9,094 nt of DNA, from the NCBI GenBank assembly GCA_012274165.1, contig JAAPAA010000108.1, positions 1-9,094 on the forward strand, written 5' to 3'. This document shows positions 1-6,534 of the stretch, piece after piece (the stretch's first letter is position 1; every line of letters begins with the position of its first letter). The stretch is from Thiobacillaceae bacterium. Lineage in GTDB: Bacteria > Pseudomonadota > Gammaproteobacteria > Burkholderiales > Thiobacillaceae. Below the pieces are notes generated by a model. The model was not told where the DNA came from. It saw only the letters and a list, made by a program, of their open reading frames with translations, and searched no databases. A program made the translations under genes and the position numbers.

Positions 1-8
1 GACAGGCT

Positions 9-929
9 TTACACCCCGCCCCCCAGATCATGAACATAGACCGTCAACACCTTGATTTGTTCCGGCGACAAACGCCCGCCCCATACCGGCATCACGCCCT
101 TGGAGAGGCCGTTGGCAACGACGGTGCGGATCGCTGCGACCTTGCCTTCACTGGTGGGAGCTGCCGCTACGCCCGCCCACAGCCAGATGCCGTCGGTCAG
201 GTTGGGCGCGCCAATCTCCTTGCGGCCTTTCGCATCCACGCCGTGGCAGTAATAACACGCGGCGGTATCGCTGTGGAACAGCACATCACCCGCTTTGGCC
301 TTGGCAGCATCGTGAGCAATTCCGGACAGACCGGCCACGTAGTTGGCCAACTGGTCGAGCTGTTCACCCGACAGCACTTCGCTGAAGGTCGGCATATAGC
401 CACGGCGCCCGCCCACAATCGTTTCATGAATCTTGTCGAATGAGCCGCCATACAGCCAGTCGTCATCGGTCAGATTGGGGAAGAAGCCCACAACGCCCTG
501 TCCGCCCGACTGGTGGCAGGCTGCGCAGTTTTCCGCAAACAATGCCTTGCCCGAAGACAGAATGAACGCAGACATCTCCGGATCACGCGCAATCTGCTCA
601 TACGACATCGACGCAACCTTGTCGAAATAGGGCTTTTGCGCCACCGCTGCCTCGTTCATGTTTTCCAGATACAACGCACGGGTATTCCAGCTATGGGTCT
701 TGGTTTCGCCAGCGCTGTTGACGTAGGTAATTTCCGACAAACCGCCAACCCAGCCTTTACCCATCGGCCACGAGGGATAGATGGTCCAGTACGCGATGGC
801 AAAAACAAACGTGGCGTAGAAAGTGTAGACCCACCACACCGGCAACGGGTTGTTGTACTCCTGCAGGTCACCGTCCCAGGCATGGCCTGTGGTTTGCACG
901 GTTTGAGATTGTAGTTTTTGCTCGCTCAT
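9..929 (-). CDS. ccoP: cbb3-type cytochrome c oxidase subunit III (diheme cytochrome c, CcoP)
   Basis: CcoP is the diheme c-type subunit of cbb3 oxidase. It passes electrons from soluble cytochromes c towards CcoO and CcoN from the periplasmic face of the inner membrane. The 306-residue protein has one membrane segment (about 31-51, starting at the PLPVWW motif) and two cytochrome c domains. Heme-binding motifs are CAACH (135-139) and CYYCH (225-229). Likely distal ligands are Met179 in GYMP and Met280 in GVMPVWG. Length and layout are normal for the family. Its ATG overlaps the ccoQ stop (ATGA, 926-929), and an AAGGA ribosome site (936-940) lies 6 bases upstream. It is the last cco gene visible; only 8 bases follow its TAA, so a downstream ccoG or other maturation gene cannot be judged. 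Confidence 0.97.
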   Translation of the reverse strand: MSEQKLQSQTVQTTGHAWDGDLQEYNNPLPVWWVYTFYATFVFAIAYWTIYPSWPMGKGWVGGLSEITYVNSAGETKTHSWNTRALYLENMNEAAVAQKPYFDKVASMSYEQIARDPEMSAFILSSGKALFAENCAACHQSGGQGVVGFFPNLTDDDWLYGGSFDKIHETIVGGRRGYMPTFSEVLSGEQLDQLANYVAGLSGIAHDAAKAKAGDVLFHSDTAACYYCHGVDAKGRKEIGAPNLTDGIWLWAGVAAAPTSEGKVAAIRTVVANGLSKGVMPVWGGRLSPEQIKVLTVYVHDLGGGV

Positions 930-1135
930 TGCTTGTCCTTCGTCTCATTTTGATCGCCTAGATTCTCGCCCTGCTGCTCGTCCAGAAACGGTATGTCGCG
1001 GTAGGCTTCCAGCCGTTTACCGCGGGTTTTATTGCCGTAAACGTAGAGCACGATGCCAGTAAAGATGACGAAAAATATAACCAGCGCCAAGGGCTTGGTG
1101 TTTTCCGGCTTTGAAAACCACATCAACCATTCCAT
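926..1135 (-). CDS. ccoQ: cbb3-type cytochrome c oxidase subunit IV (CcoQ)
   Basis: CcoQ is a small single-helix subunit that in studied bacteria stabilises the assembled cbb3 complex; it carries no cofactor. This 69-residue protein has a membrane helix at about 15-35, followed by a basic stretch (NKTRGKR) and the R-Y-R-D-I-P-F-L-D-E-like tail usual for CcoQ/FixQ. The final 14 or so residues are polar and acidic, which makes it a little longer than many homologues. It lies between ccoO (25 bases upstream) and ccoP (4-base overlap), the standard N-O-Q-P order. An AGGGA ribosome site (1144-1148) sits 8 bases before the ATG. Met5 is an alternative start, but the first Met fits the ribosome site better. 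Confidence 0.93.
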   Translation of the reverse strand: MEWLMWFSKPENTKPLALVIFFVIFTGIVLYVYGNKTRGKRLEAYRDIPFLDEQQGENLGDQNETKDKQ

Positions 1136-1160
1136 GTTTCAGATCCCTGGCCGATTCGGA

Positions 1161-1907
1161 TCAACGACTATTAACAAATGCATCGTCGTTGTATTTGCTG
1201 AAATCAACCATGGTGCCCAGCACCTGCAAGTAGGCCACCAGTGCGTCCATCTCGGAAATGCCGGAACGGTCGCCGTCGTAATTGCCGAAATTGGCTTGCT
1301 CCAGCAGATTCTTTTGCGCATCGGGAATGTGCAGCAGCGGCGCAACGGTCGCGCCGAACTTGGCCACATTGGCCTTGTATTCCGCTTGTGTCAGCGAATA
1401 CGGCACGCCCACTTTGCGCAGGGCTTTCATGCGATCCGTGATGTCAGAGGTATCCAGCGGCGTAGACAGCAACCACGGGTAATTCGGCATCACCGACTCT
1501 GGCACCATCGAACGCGGTGCAATCAGGTGCTGCACATGCCATTCGTTCGAGTACTTGCCTCCCACCCGCGCCAGATCGGGACCGGTACGCTTGGAGCCCC
1601 ACTGGAAGGGGTGATCGTATTGCGACTCTGCAGCCAGCGAATAATGGCCATAGCGCAGCTTCTCGTCGCGGAACGGACGGATCATCTGTGAATGGCACAG
1701 ATAGCAGCCTTCGCGTTGGAAAATGTCGCGTCCGCGCTGTTCCAGCGGAGTGTAGGGACGCACACCATCGACCTTTTCGATGGTTTTATCGATGAAGAAC
1801 AAAGGCGCGATTTCCACCAGTCCGCCGACGCTGATCGCCAGCATGGTCAACACGGCCATCAGGCCGATGTTGGTTTCAATCCATTCGTGTTTGAAGTTGA
1901 AGTTCAT
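1161..1907 (-). CDS. ccoO: cbb3-type cytochrome c oxidase subunit II (monoheme cytochrome c, CcoO)
   Basis: CcoO is the monoheme, membrane-anchored cytochrome c subunit that hands electrons to CcoN. The 248-residue protein has an N-terminal anchor (about 15-38), the heme c motif CYLCH (68-72), and the family signatures RTGPDLARVG (107-116) and SMVPESVMPNYPWL (133-146). The latter holds candidate axial methionines. The C-terminal EMDALVAYLQVLGT block (219-232) is also typical. The chain looks longer than the compact CcoO proteins I recall: about 25-30 extra residues, rich in K/A/L/N, lie between the VGVPYSL segment (about 166-172) and the EMDALVAYLQ block. It starts 16 bases after the ccoN stop, with AGGGA (1916-1920) as ribosome site. 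Confidence 0.97.
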   Translation of the reverse strand: MNFNFKHEWIETNIGLMAVLTMLAISVGGLVEIAPLFFIDKTIEKVDGVRPYTPLEQRGRDIFQREGCYLCHSQMIRPFRDEKLRYGHYSLAAESQYDHPFQWGSKRTGPDLARVGGKYSNEWHVQHLIAPRSMVPESVMPNYPWLLSTPLDTSDITDRMKALRKVGVPYSLTQAEYKANVAKFGATVAPLLHIPDAQKNLLEQANFGNYDGDRSGISEMDALVAYLQVLGTMVDFSKYNDDAFVNSR

Positions 1908-1923
1908 TTTTTATTTCCCTGAA

Positions 1924-3378
1924 TCAGGCGCGCGCCATTTTTGCGGCCAGCTTGGCTTCCATCACCGTGTTCTCTTGCTTGCCCTGACGAATCGTCATGA
2001 ACATGTTGACAGTCATCAACACCGTTCCAGTCAGGAAGAACATGCCGCCAATTGCGCGCATCGCGTAGAACGGCATCATCGCAGCGACCGATTCGACGAA
2101 CGAGTATTGCAGGTTGCCGAATTCGTCAAACGAACGCCACATCAGGCCCTGGGTAATCCCCGAGATCCACATCGCAACGATGTACAGCACGATGCCGATG
2201 GTAGCCAGCCAGAAATGCGCCTCGACCAGCTTGTTGCTGTAAATCTTGGTATTCCACAGCTTGGGCATCATGTGATACAGCGAACCGAAGGTAATCATCG
2301 CCACCCAGCCGAGCGCACCCGAGTGCACATGGCCGATGGTCCAATCGGTGTAGTGCGACAGCGCGTTGACTTCCGTCAGCGACATCATCGGGCCTTCGAA
2401 GGTCGACATACCGTAGAACGACAGTGCAACGATCATGAAGCGCATCACCGGGTCGGTGCGCAGTTTGTCCCAGGCGCCAGACAGCGTCATGATGCCGTTG
2501 ATCATGCCGCCCCACGAGGGCATCAACAGCAGGATCGAGAACGCTGCGGCGAGTGACGAGGTCCAGTCAGGCAACGCAGTCCAGTGCAGGTGGTGCGCGC
2601 CCACCCACATGTACATGAAGCTCAACGCCCAGAAGTGGACGATAGACAGGCGGTACGAATAAATCGGACGCCCGGCCTGCTTCGGCACAAAGTAATACAT
2701 CATGCCGAGGAAGGCTGCGGTGAGGAAGAAACCAACCGCGTTGTGCCCATACCACCACTGCGTCATCGCGTCCTGTACGCCGGAGAACAGGCTGTACGAC
2801 TTCATCGAAAACAGGTCGATCGGCATCGCGAGGTTATTGAAGGTATGCAACAGCGCCGTAGCCAGAATGAAGGCCAGGTAAAACCAGTTGGCTACGTAGA
2901 TATGTGGCTGCTTGCGGCGCATGATGGTGCCGACGAACAGGATCAGGTAAGTCACCCAGACCACCTCGATCAGGATGTCGATCGGCCACTCCATTTCGGC
3001 GTATTCGCGCGATTGGGTATAGCCCAGCATGTAGCTGATGTCCGCCAGCACGATGACCGCCATCCAGCCCCAGAAGGTGAAGCTGGCCATGCCGTCGGAG
3101 ATCAGGCGAGTCTGGCAGGTGCGTTGAACGACATAGTAAGACGTTGCGAATAGCGCCGAGCCACCAAAACCGGAGATCACCGAGGTGGTATGAACCGGAC
3201 GGAAGCGGCCAAACGAGATATAGGGGTTATCGAAATTCAGAAACGGCCACGCAAGCTCGGAAGCGATATACACCCCGACGGACATGCCAACGATGGCCAA
3301 AATCAGCGACATTACGGCGAATTTCTTAACAATATCAAAGTTATATTGTTCCGCCCCGGAATATGTTGTTACCGCCAT
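1924..3378 (-). CDS. ccoN: cbb3-type cytochrome c oxidase catalytic subunit I (CcoN)
   Basis: CcoN is the catalytic heme-copper subunit: it reduces O2 to water at a heme b3-CuB site and pumps protons across the inner membrane. The 484-residue polytopic protein carries the expected residues. His63 (RPVHTT) and His352 are placed as low-spin heme b ligands, and His350 in IGHVHSG as the heme b3 ligand. His212 (WWYGHNAVGF), His262 and His263 (GAHHLHW) are placed as CuB ligands. Tyr256, one helix turn before the His pair, matches the tyrosine that in cbb3 enzymes is cross-linked to a CuB histidine. Glu328 (FEGP) fits the conserved glutamate near the active site. These roles are assigned by alignment from memory with the Pseudomonas stutzeri enzyme. 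The ATG has an AGGAG site (3385-3389) 6 bases upstream. It is the first gene of the ccoNOQP operon. Confidence 0.98.
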   Translation of the reverse strand: MAVTTYSGAEQYNFDIVKKFAVMSLILAIVGMSVGVYIASELAWPFLNFDNPYISFGRFRPVHTTSVISGFGGSALFATSYYVVQRTCQTRLISDGMASFTFWGWMAVIVLADISYMLGYTQSREYAEMEWPIDILIEVVWVTYLILFVGTIMRRKQPHIYVANWFYLAFILATALLHTFNNLAMPIDLFSMKSYSLFSGVQDAMTQWWYGHNAVGFFLTAAFLGMMYYFVPKQAGRPIYSYRLSIVHFWALSFMYMWVGAHHLHWTALPDWTSSLAAAFSILLLMPSWGGMINGIMTLSGAWDKLRTDPVMRFMIVALSFYGMSTFEGPMMSLTEVNALSHYTDWTIGHVHSGALGWVAMITFGSLYHMMPKLWNTKIYSNKLVEAHFWLATIGIVLYIVAMWISGITQGLMWRSFDEFGNLQYSFVESVAAMMPFYAMRAIGGMFFLTGTVLMTVNMFMTIRQGKQENTVMEAKLAAKMARA

Positions 3379-3384
3379 CGACCG

Positions 3385-3389
3385 CTCCT
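3385..3389 (-). promoter_or_regulatory. ribosome binding site of ccoN
   Basis: AGGAG on the minus strand, 6 bases before the ccoN ATG. It is the strongest Shine-Dalgarno match in the cco operon and fixes the start of ccoN at 3378. Confidence 0.75.
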
Positions 3390-3425
3390 GTTAAATCAAA
3401 ATAGCGCTGACCACTGCGCTCAAAC

Positions 3426-3435
3426 AGCATATGCT
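3426..3435. repeat. 10-bp perfect palindrome in the ccoN leader
   Basis: AGCATATGCT reads the same on both strands and lies in the predicted leader, about 12-20 bases downstream of the predicted transcription start. It is short and could be chance, but its position suits a repressor or other regulator site. I do not recognise the motif as that of a known regulator. Confidence 0.3.
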
Positions 3436-3454
3436 TATATTAAAAAACTGCGGG

Positions 3455-3484
3455 ATTATATGACAGCCTGCGCACGCGCCGCAA
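3455..3484 (-). promoter_or_regulatory. putative sigma70-type promoter for ccoNOQP
   Basis: The minus strand shows a perfect -10 hexamer TATAAT (3455-3460). A poor -35 candidate, TTGCGG (3479-3484), lies 18 bases further upstream. Transcription would begin near 3448, leaving a leader of about 70 bases before ccoN. The -35 match is weak (TTG plus little else), so an activator may be needed. I see no full FNR/ANR box (TTGAT-N4-ATCAA) in the spacer. The site falls just after the end of the SCO gene, so read-through from the upstream unit is also possible. Confidence 0.5.
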
Positions 3485-3498
3485 GGCTGCCAGCCTGC

Positions 3499-4092
3499 TC
3501 AGGATGATTCGAGCAGGATTTTCAGGTCATGAGCAATCACGTCCGGACTGCTTCCATAAGGCATCAGCAAGCGCAATCGTCCTTGAGCATCATAGACATA
3601 GGTGCCCGCGCTGTGATCGATCAAGTAGTTGTCCGCGTCTTTTACTGAAGTCTTTTGATAGACCACTTTATATTCCTTCGCTATGGCTTTCAGGGCATCT
3701 GCGTCGGCAACCATCCCCAAAAACCGAGGATCGAAGGCAGGCACAAACTGTTTCAGCAGCGCCGGCGTATCGCGTTGTGGATCAACGGTGACGAAAAGCA
3801 CCTGTACCCGGTCTGCCAAAGGGCCCAACTGCTTTAAAGCAGTGGCGAAATCAGCCAAGGTGGTAGGACAGACATCCGGGCAATGGGTATAGCCAAAAAA
3901 AATGGCCACAACCTTGCCCTTGAAACTCGCCAGCGTTCGAGACTGGCCGTTGTGGTCTGTCAGCTTGAAATCACGCGCGAATTCCGCACCAGTGATGTCG
4001 GTCGCCTGAAACACAGGGGGGTGCGGTGTCCGCTGGCAACCCGCCATGGCTAACGCCAGCACAACGCAACCAGCAACAACCGCACGCCTCAT
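3499..4092 (-). CDS. SCO1/SenC/PrrC-family copper chaperone lipoprotein
   Basis: SCO1/SenC proteins are periplasmic thioredoxin-fold proteins that bind copper and deliver it, or reducing power, to the copper centres of terminal oxidases. This 197-residue protein has the copper-binding set: CPDVC (Cys71, Cys75) after the FFGYTHC segment, and His160 in DHSAGTYVYD. The FVTVDPQRDTP motif (100-110) is also characteristic. The N terminus looks like a lipoprotein signal, with the hydrophobic stretch ending in MAGC and Cys19 as the lipidated residue; Met at -3 is slightly off consensus. Its ATG overlaps the stop of the Rrf2 regulator gene (ATGA, 4089-4092), so the two are surely co-translated. Placed just before ccoN, it probably serves CuB loading of cbb3, though it could equally serve CuA of the aa3 oxidase. 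Confidence 0.95.
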   Translation of the reverse strand: MRRAVVAGCVVLALAMAGCQRTPHPPVFQATDITGAEFARDFKLTDHNGQSRTLASFKGKVVAIFFGYTHCPDVCPTTLADFATALKQLGPLADRVQVLFVTVDPQRDTPALLKQFVPAFDPRFLGMVADADALKAIAKEYKVVYQKTSVKDADNYLIDHSAGTYVYDAQGRLRLLMPYGSSPDVIAHDLKILLESS

Positions 4093-4553
4093 GCTTTGAG
4101 CTGCTCGAACAGCATCCCCGGGACATCGGCCAGGCGATATTTGCCGGTTTCGACGGCTTTTGCCAATTTATCCAGCGTCGTATCCAGCAACAAGTCGATG
4201 ATTTTTTTCTTCACGGGAACCCAGCGAAAATGCAGTGGACAGGCGGTTTCATCACTGCATTTCTTCAACCCAAGCAGGCAACTCTCGGTGAACGCCGGGC
4301 CTTCGGTCAGTTGCAGGATTTGCATCAGGGTAATTTTGTCTCCCTCGTCCCGCAGGCAGAACCCGCCCAGACGCCCCCGAAACGAAAAAAGCAGATTGCC
4401 CTTGGCCAGGCTTTGTAGGATTTTGGCCAGATAAGGCGCGGGAACGCCGAGCTTGCTGGCGATATCCTTGTTGAGCACGGGGGCGGCGGCAGGCTGAGTC
4501 GCCATATAAATCAGCGCCTGCACGGCATATTGACTGGTTCGAGAGAGAATCAA
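4089..4553 (-). CDS. Rrf2-family transcriptional regulator, probably Fe-S cluster sensing
   Basis: Rrf2 proteins are winged-helix DNA-binding dimers; IscR, NsrR and RsrR use an Fe-S cluster to sense iron-sulfur status, NO or redox. This 154-residue protein starts with the family pattern SRTSQYAVQALIYMA. It has a recognition-helix region (about 28-50) and the wing motif SFRGRLGGF (57-65). Three cysteines, Cys92, Cys99 and Cys105, are spaced almost as in IscR/NsrR, with His108 nearby; Cys66 is extra. That supports a cluster ligand set but does not say whether it is 2Fe-2S or 4Fe-4S, or which signal is read. The start codon is TTG: the frame has a stop (TAG) three codons upstream and no ATG before the conserved N terminus. 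Co-translation with SCO and proximity to ccoN suggest it controls oxidase or copper-delivery genes. IscR itself is less likely because no isc genes are present. Confidence 0.9.
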   Translation of the reverse strand: MILSRTSQYAVQALIYMATQPAAAPVLNKDIASKLGVPAPYLAKILQSLAKGNLLFSFRGRLGGFCLRDEGDKITLMQILQLTEGPAFTESCLLGLKKCSDETACPLHFRWVPVKKKIIDLLLDTTLDKLAKAVETGKYRLADVPGMLFEQLKA

Positions 4554-4556
4554 CTC

Positions 4557-4581
4557 GTGCCCCTAGGGATTAAGTGGGCAC
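4557..4581. promoter_or_regulatory. dyad GTGCCC-N13-GGGCAC ahead of the Rrf2 gene
   Basis: A perfect 6-bp inverted repeat with arms 4557-4562 and 4576-4581 spans 25 bp. It directly abuts a TATATT -10-like hexamer (4582-4587, minus strand) and covers the AGGGG ribosome site of the regulator gene. Its size and place fit an autoregulatory operator. If transcription begins further upstream, the same bases could instead form an RNA stem that hides the ribosome site. A smaller palindrome, CCCTAGGG (4561-4568), lies inside it. The sequence does not match an IscR or NsrR consensus that I know. Confidence 0.4.
4560..4564 (-). promoter_or_regulatory. ribosome binding site supporting the TTG start of the Rrf2 gene
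   Basis: AGGGG on the minus strand lies 6 bases upstream of the TTG at 4551-4553. No ATG or GTG in frame gives a full Rrf2 N terminus, and a TAG at 4563-4565 closes the frame upstream. The site is partly inside an inverted repeat (4557-4581), so access to it may be limited. Confidence 0.6.
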
Positions 4582-4587
4582 AATATA
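4582..4587 (-). promoter_or_regulatory. possible -10 element for the Rrf2-SCO unit
   Basis: TATATT on the minus strand matches the -10 consensus at 5 of 6 bases, in an AT-rich stretch between cyoE and the Rrf2 gene. The best -35 candidate, TTGTAG (4608-4613), is 20 bases away, which is too far, so this call is weak. The 83-base gap here is one of the larger ones in this gene run, so some promoter is likely. Confidence 0.3.
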
Positions 4588-4636
4588 AAACAATCCTGTC
4601 TGAATATCTACAAACAAGATCTATTTCCCTTGAAAA

Positions 4637-5533
4637 TCAAATGGGTAATGACCAGTAATGATCAACCAGCATCACAGCAAACAACACACTCAAATACCAG
4701 ATGGAATAGCGGAAGGTCTCTTTCGCCAGCGCATCGCTGTATTGGCGATAAAGCCGCCAGCTGTACGCGATGAATCCGCCGCCCAGCAACACGGCGCCAA
4801 GCAGATAAATCCAGCCGCCCATGCCGGTACCTATCGGGAGCAGGCTAACCGCGAACAGCAGCAGGGTGTAGAGCAGCAAGTGCAGGCGTGTGTAAGCTTC
4901 GCCGTGGGTCACCGGCAGCATCGGCAGGCCGGCCTTGGCATATTCGTCACGGCGGTAAAGCGCAAGCGCCCAGAAATGCGGCGGCGTCCAGGCAAAGATG
5001 ATGAGAAATAGCAGAAGCGCATCATGATGAATTTCACCGGTAGCCGCGGCCCAACCCAGCACCGGTGGCATCGCGCCGGAAGCGCCGCCGATCACGATGT
5101 TTTGCGGCGTAGCGGGTTTGAGGATGACCGTGTAGATCACCGCGTAGCCCACGAATGTGGCGAGGGTAAGCCACATGGTGAGCGGGTTCACAAACACGTT
5201 CAGCAAGCTCAGGCCTATGCCCCCGACCACGCCTGAAAACACCAAGGTTTGCGCATTGGTCAGCTCGCCACGCGGCAGCGGGCGGGCACGGGTGCGCGCC
5301 ATCATGGCGTCGATTTTCTGCTCGATCAGGCAGTTGAAGGCCGCAGCCGCACCGGCCACCAGGGCAATGCCGAGCGTACCCGCCCACAGGACGTTCCAGC
5401 TGGGCAAACCGGGGACGGCGAGAAACATGCCGATCACGGCAGTAAACACAATCAGGCTAACCACCCGCAACTTGCACAAGGCCAGAAATTGTTGGCAGCG
5501 GCAAGCCGCGCCTTCAAGCATCAAGGATTCCAT
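4637..5533 (-). CDS. cyoE: protoheme IX farnesyltransferase (heme O synthase)
   Basis: This UbiA-family integral membrane enzyme (also called CtaB) transfers a farnesyl group from farnesyl diphosphate to heme b, making heme O. Heme O is then converted to heme A by CtaA. The 298-residue protein is strongly hydrophobic with several predicted helices. It has the first prenyltransferase motif, N67-x7-D75 followed by ARTRARPLPRG (79-89), and the second in the YRRDEYAKAGLPMLP segment (193-207, with Asp196 and Lys200). Both are where diphosphate and Mg2+ bind in the family. The gene starts 2 bases after the ctaA stop, with AGGAG (5540-5544) inside the end of ctaA, so the two are coupled and make heme A in sequence. 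It is the last gene of the SURF1-ctaA-ctaB run; the next gene is 83 bases away. Confidence 0.96.
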   Translation of the reverse strand: MESLMLEGAACRCQQFLALCKLRVVSLIVFTAVIGMFLAVPGLPSWNVLWAGTLGIALVAGAAAAFNCLIEQKIDAMMARTRARPLPRGELTNAQTLVFSGVVGGIGLSLLNVFVNPLTMWLTLATFVGYAVIYTVILKPATPQNIVIGGASGAMPPVLGWAAATGEIHHDALLLFLIIFAWTPPHFWALALYRRDEYAKAGLPMLPVTHGEAYTRLHLLLYTLLLFAVSLLPIGTGMGGWIYLLGAVLLGGGFIAYSWRLYRQYSDALAKETFRYSIWYLSVLFAVMLVDHYWSLPI

Positions 5534-5535
5534 AC

Positions 5536-6519
5536 CTATCTCCTGCGCACTCTAAAGTTCAACCACACCATACTCGCCAACAACATCTGCGCTGCCGTGT
5601 TGTGCGCCACCGCGACCGCCAGCGGCAAACTGAGCAAGACATTGCTGATGCCCAGTGAAACCTGCAGCACCAGCAGCCCGCCAATGATCAGGCCGGTTCC
5701 GGCATAACCCGGGGTACGAAACACACGCAACACCAGCCAACCCAGATACAGGCTCACGACCAGCGCCATCAACCGATGCGTCCAGTGAATCGCGGTCAAC
5801 GCAGCCAGGGGCAACAGTTCGCCGCTCGCGGTCTCGCCCAGTTCGCGGCGCAGCGTGAAGCCGTGTGCGAAATCCATGGTCGGCATCCACGCCCCCTGAC
5901 ACAAGGGAAAGTCGGTGCAGGCCAGCGCCGCGTAGTTGGTACTCACCCAGCCGCCCAGCGCGATCTGCGCCACCACCAGCACCAGCCCGAGTCCCGCGAT
6001 ACCACGCAAATGATCCACTCGCGCAAAGTAGGCGTGACCAGACTGGCTGCGTTCGCGCAGCCATAACCACAGCAACAGGGACATCGTGGCCATCCCCCCC
6101 AGCAGATGCGAGCTGACGACCAGCGGCTTGAGCAACTTGGTGACCGTCCACATCCCAAGCAGTGCCTGGAACACGATGAGACCCAACAACAGGAGTGGTA
6201 GTCCCATCCCGCCATTCGTTTCGCGCCGGCCGCGCCAGGCCAGCACGGCAATGGCCAGCACCAGCAAGCCCAGCGTGCCGGCAAAGTAGCGGTGCACCAT
6301 TTCCTTCCACGCCTTGGCATGCGATACCGGGCCATCGGGGCGCACAGCCAGTTCGGCATTGATGGCGTCAGCCGCGAGGTGAGGCGTCAGCGCGCCGTAA
6401 CAGCCAGGCCAGTCAGGGCAACCCAGTCCGGCGTCGGACAAGCGCACGTAAGCCCCCAGGCTCACCACCCCGAACGCCAGAATGAGCGCGGCCAAAATAA
6501 GTTTGCGATAAAAAATCAT
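5536..6519 (-). CDS. ctaA: heme A synthase (CtaA/COX15 family)
   Basis: CtaA/COX15 oxidises the C8 methyl of heme O to a formyl group, giving heme A for aa3-type oxidases. The 327-residue protein has about eight membrane segments in two similar halves. Conserved residues are Glu73 and His76 (EMVHRY), His138 (SSHLLGG), His248 (IHWTHR) and His306 (AVAHN), matching the heme-ligand histidines known from Bacillus CtaA. Two cysteine pairs occur in extramembrane loops: Cys34/Cys40 (GCPDWPGC) and Cys201/Cys207 (ACTDFPLC). The gene lies 15 bases after the SCO-like gene, with no clear Shine-Dalgarno sequence, so translation may depend on coupling. Since cbb3 has no heme A, this gene and cyoE serve the aa3 oxidase whose subunit III is in this window. 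Confidence 0.96.
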   Translation of the reverse strand: MIFYRKLILAALILAFGVVSLGAYVRLSDAGLGCPDWPGCYGALTPHLAADAINAELAVRPDGPVSHAKAWKEMVHRYFAGTLGLLVLAIAVLAWRGRRETNGGMGLPLLLLGLIVFQALLGMWTVTKLLKPLVVSSHLLGGMATMSLLLWLWLRERSQSGHAYFARVDHLRGIAGLGLVLVVAQIALGGWVSTNYAALACTDFPLCQGAWMPTMDFAHGFTLRRELGETASGELLPLAALTAIHWTHRLMALVVSLYLGWLVLRVFRTPGYAGTGLIIGGLLVLQVSLGISNVLLSLPLAVAVAHNTAAQMLLASMVWLNFRVRRR

Positions 6520-6534
6520 GGTCAGCTTTTCAGG

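Noticed and set aside
1053..1691. Open frame of 212 codons on the plus strand
   Set aside because: It lies antisense to ccoO and ccoQ, both clearly real. The translation is rich in His, Arg and Gln with no recognisable family, as expected for a shadow frame.
1780..3153. Two long plus-strand frames (about 258 and 189 codons) across ccoN
   Set aside because: Both are antisense to ccoN, which has full catalytic ligands. Their translations are His/Arg-rich and of low quality.
3395..3399. TTGAT half-site upstream of ccoN as an FNR/ANR box
   Set aside because: The matching ATCAA half at the right distance is missing, and the site lies downstream of the predicted transcription start, close to the ribosome site.
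4630..4640. Palindrome TTGATTTTCAA as an FNR-type operator for the Rrf2-SCO unit
   Set aside because: Spacing is too short (11 bp rather than 14) and it overlaps the cyoE stop codon. It is probably coincidental AT-rich sequence.
5552..6310. 252-codon minus-strand frame overlapping ctaA
   Set aside because: It is in another frame of ctaA, whose heme-ligand histidines and helices show the true reading frame.
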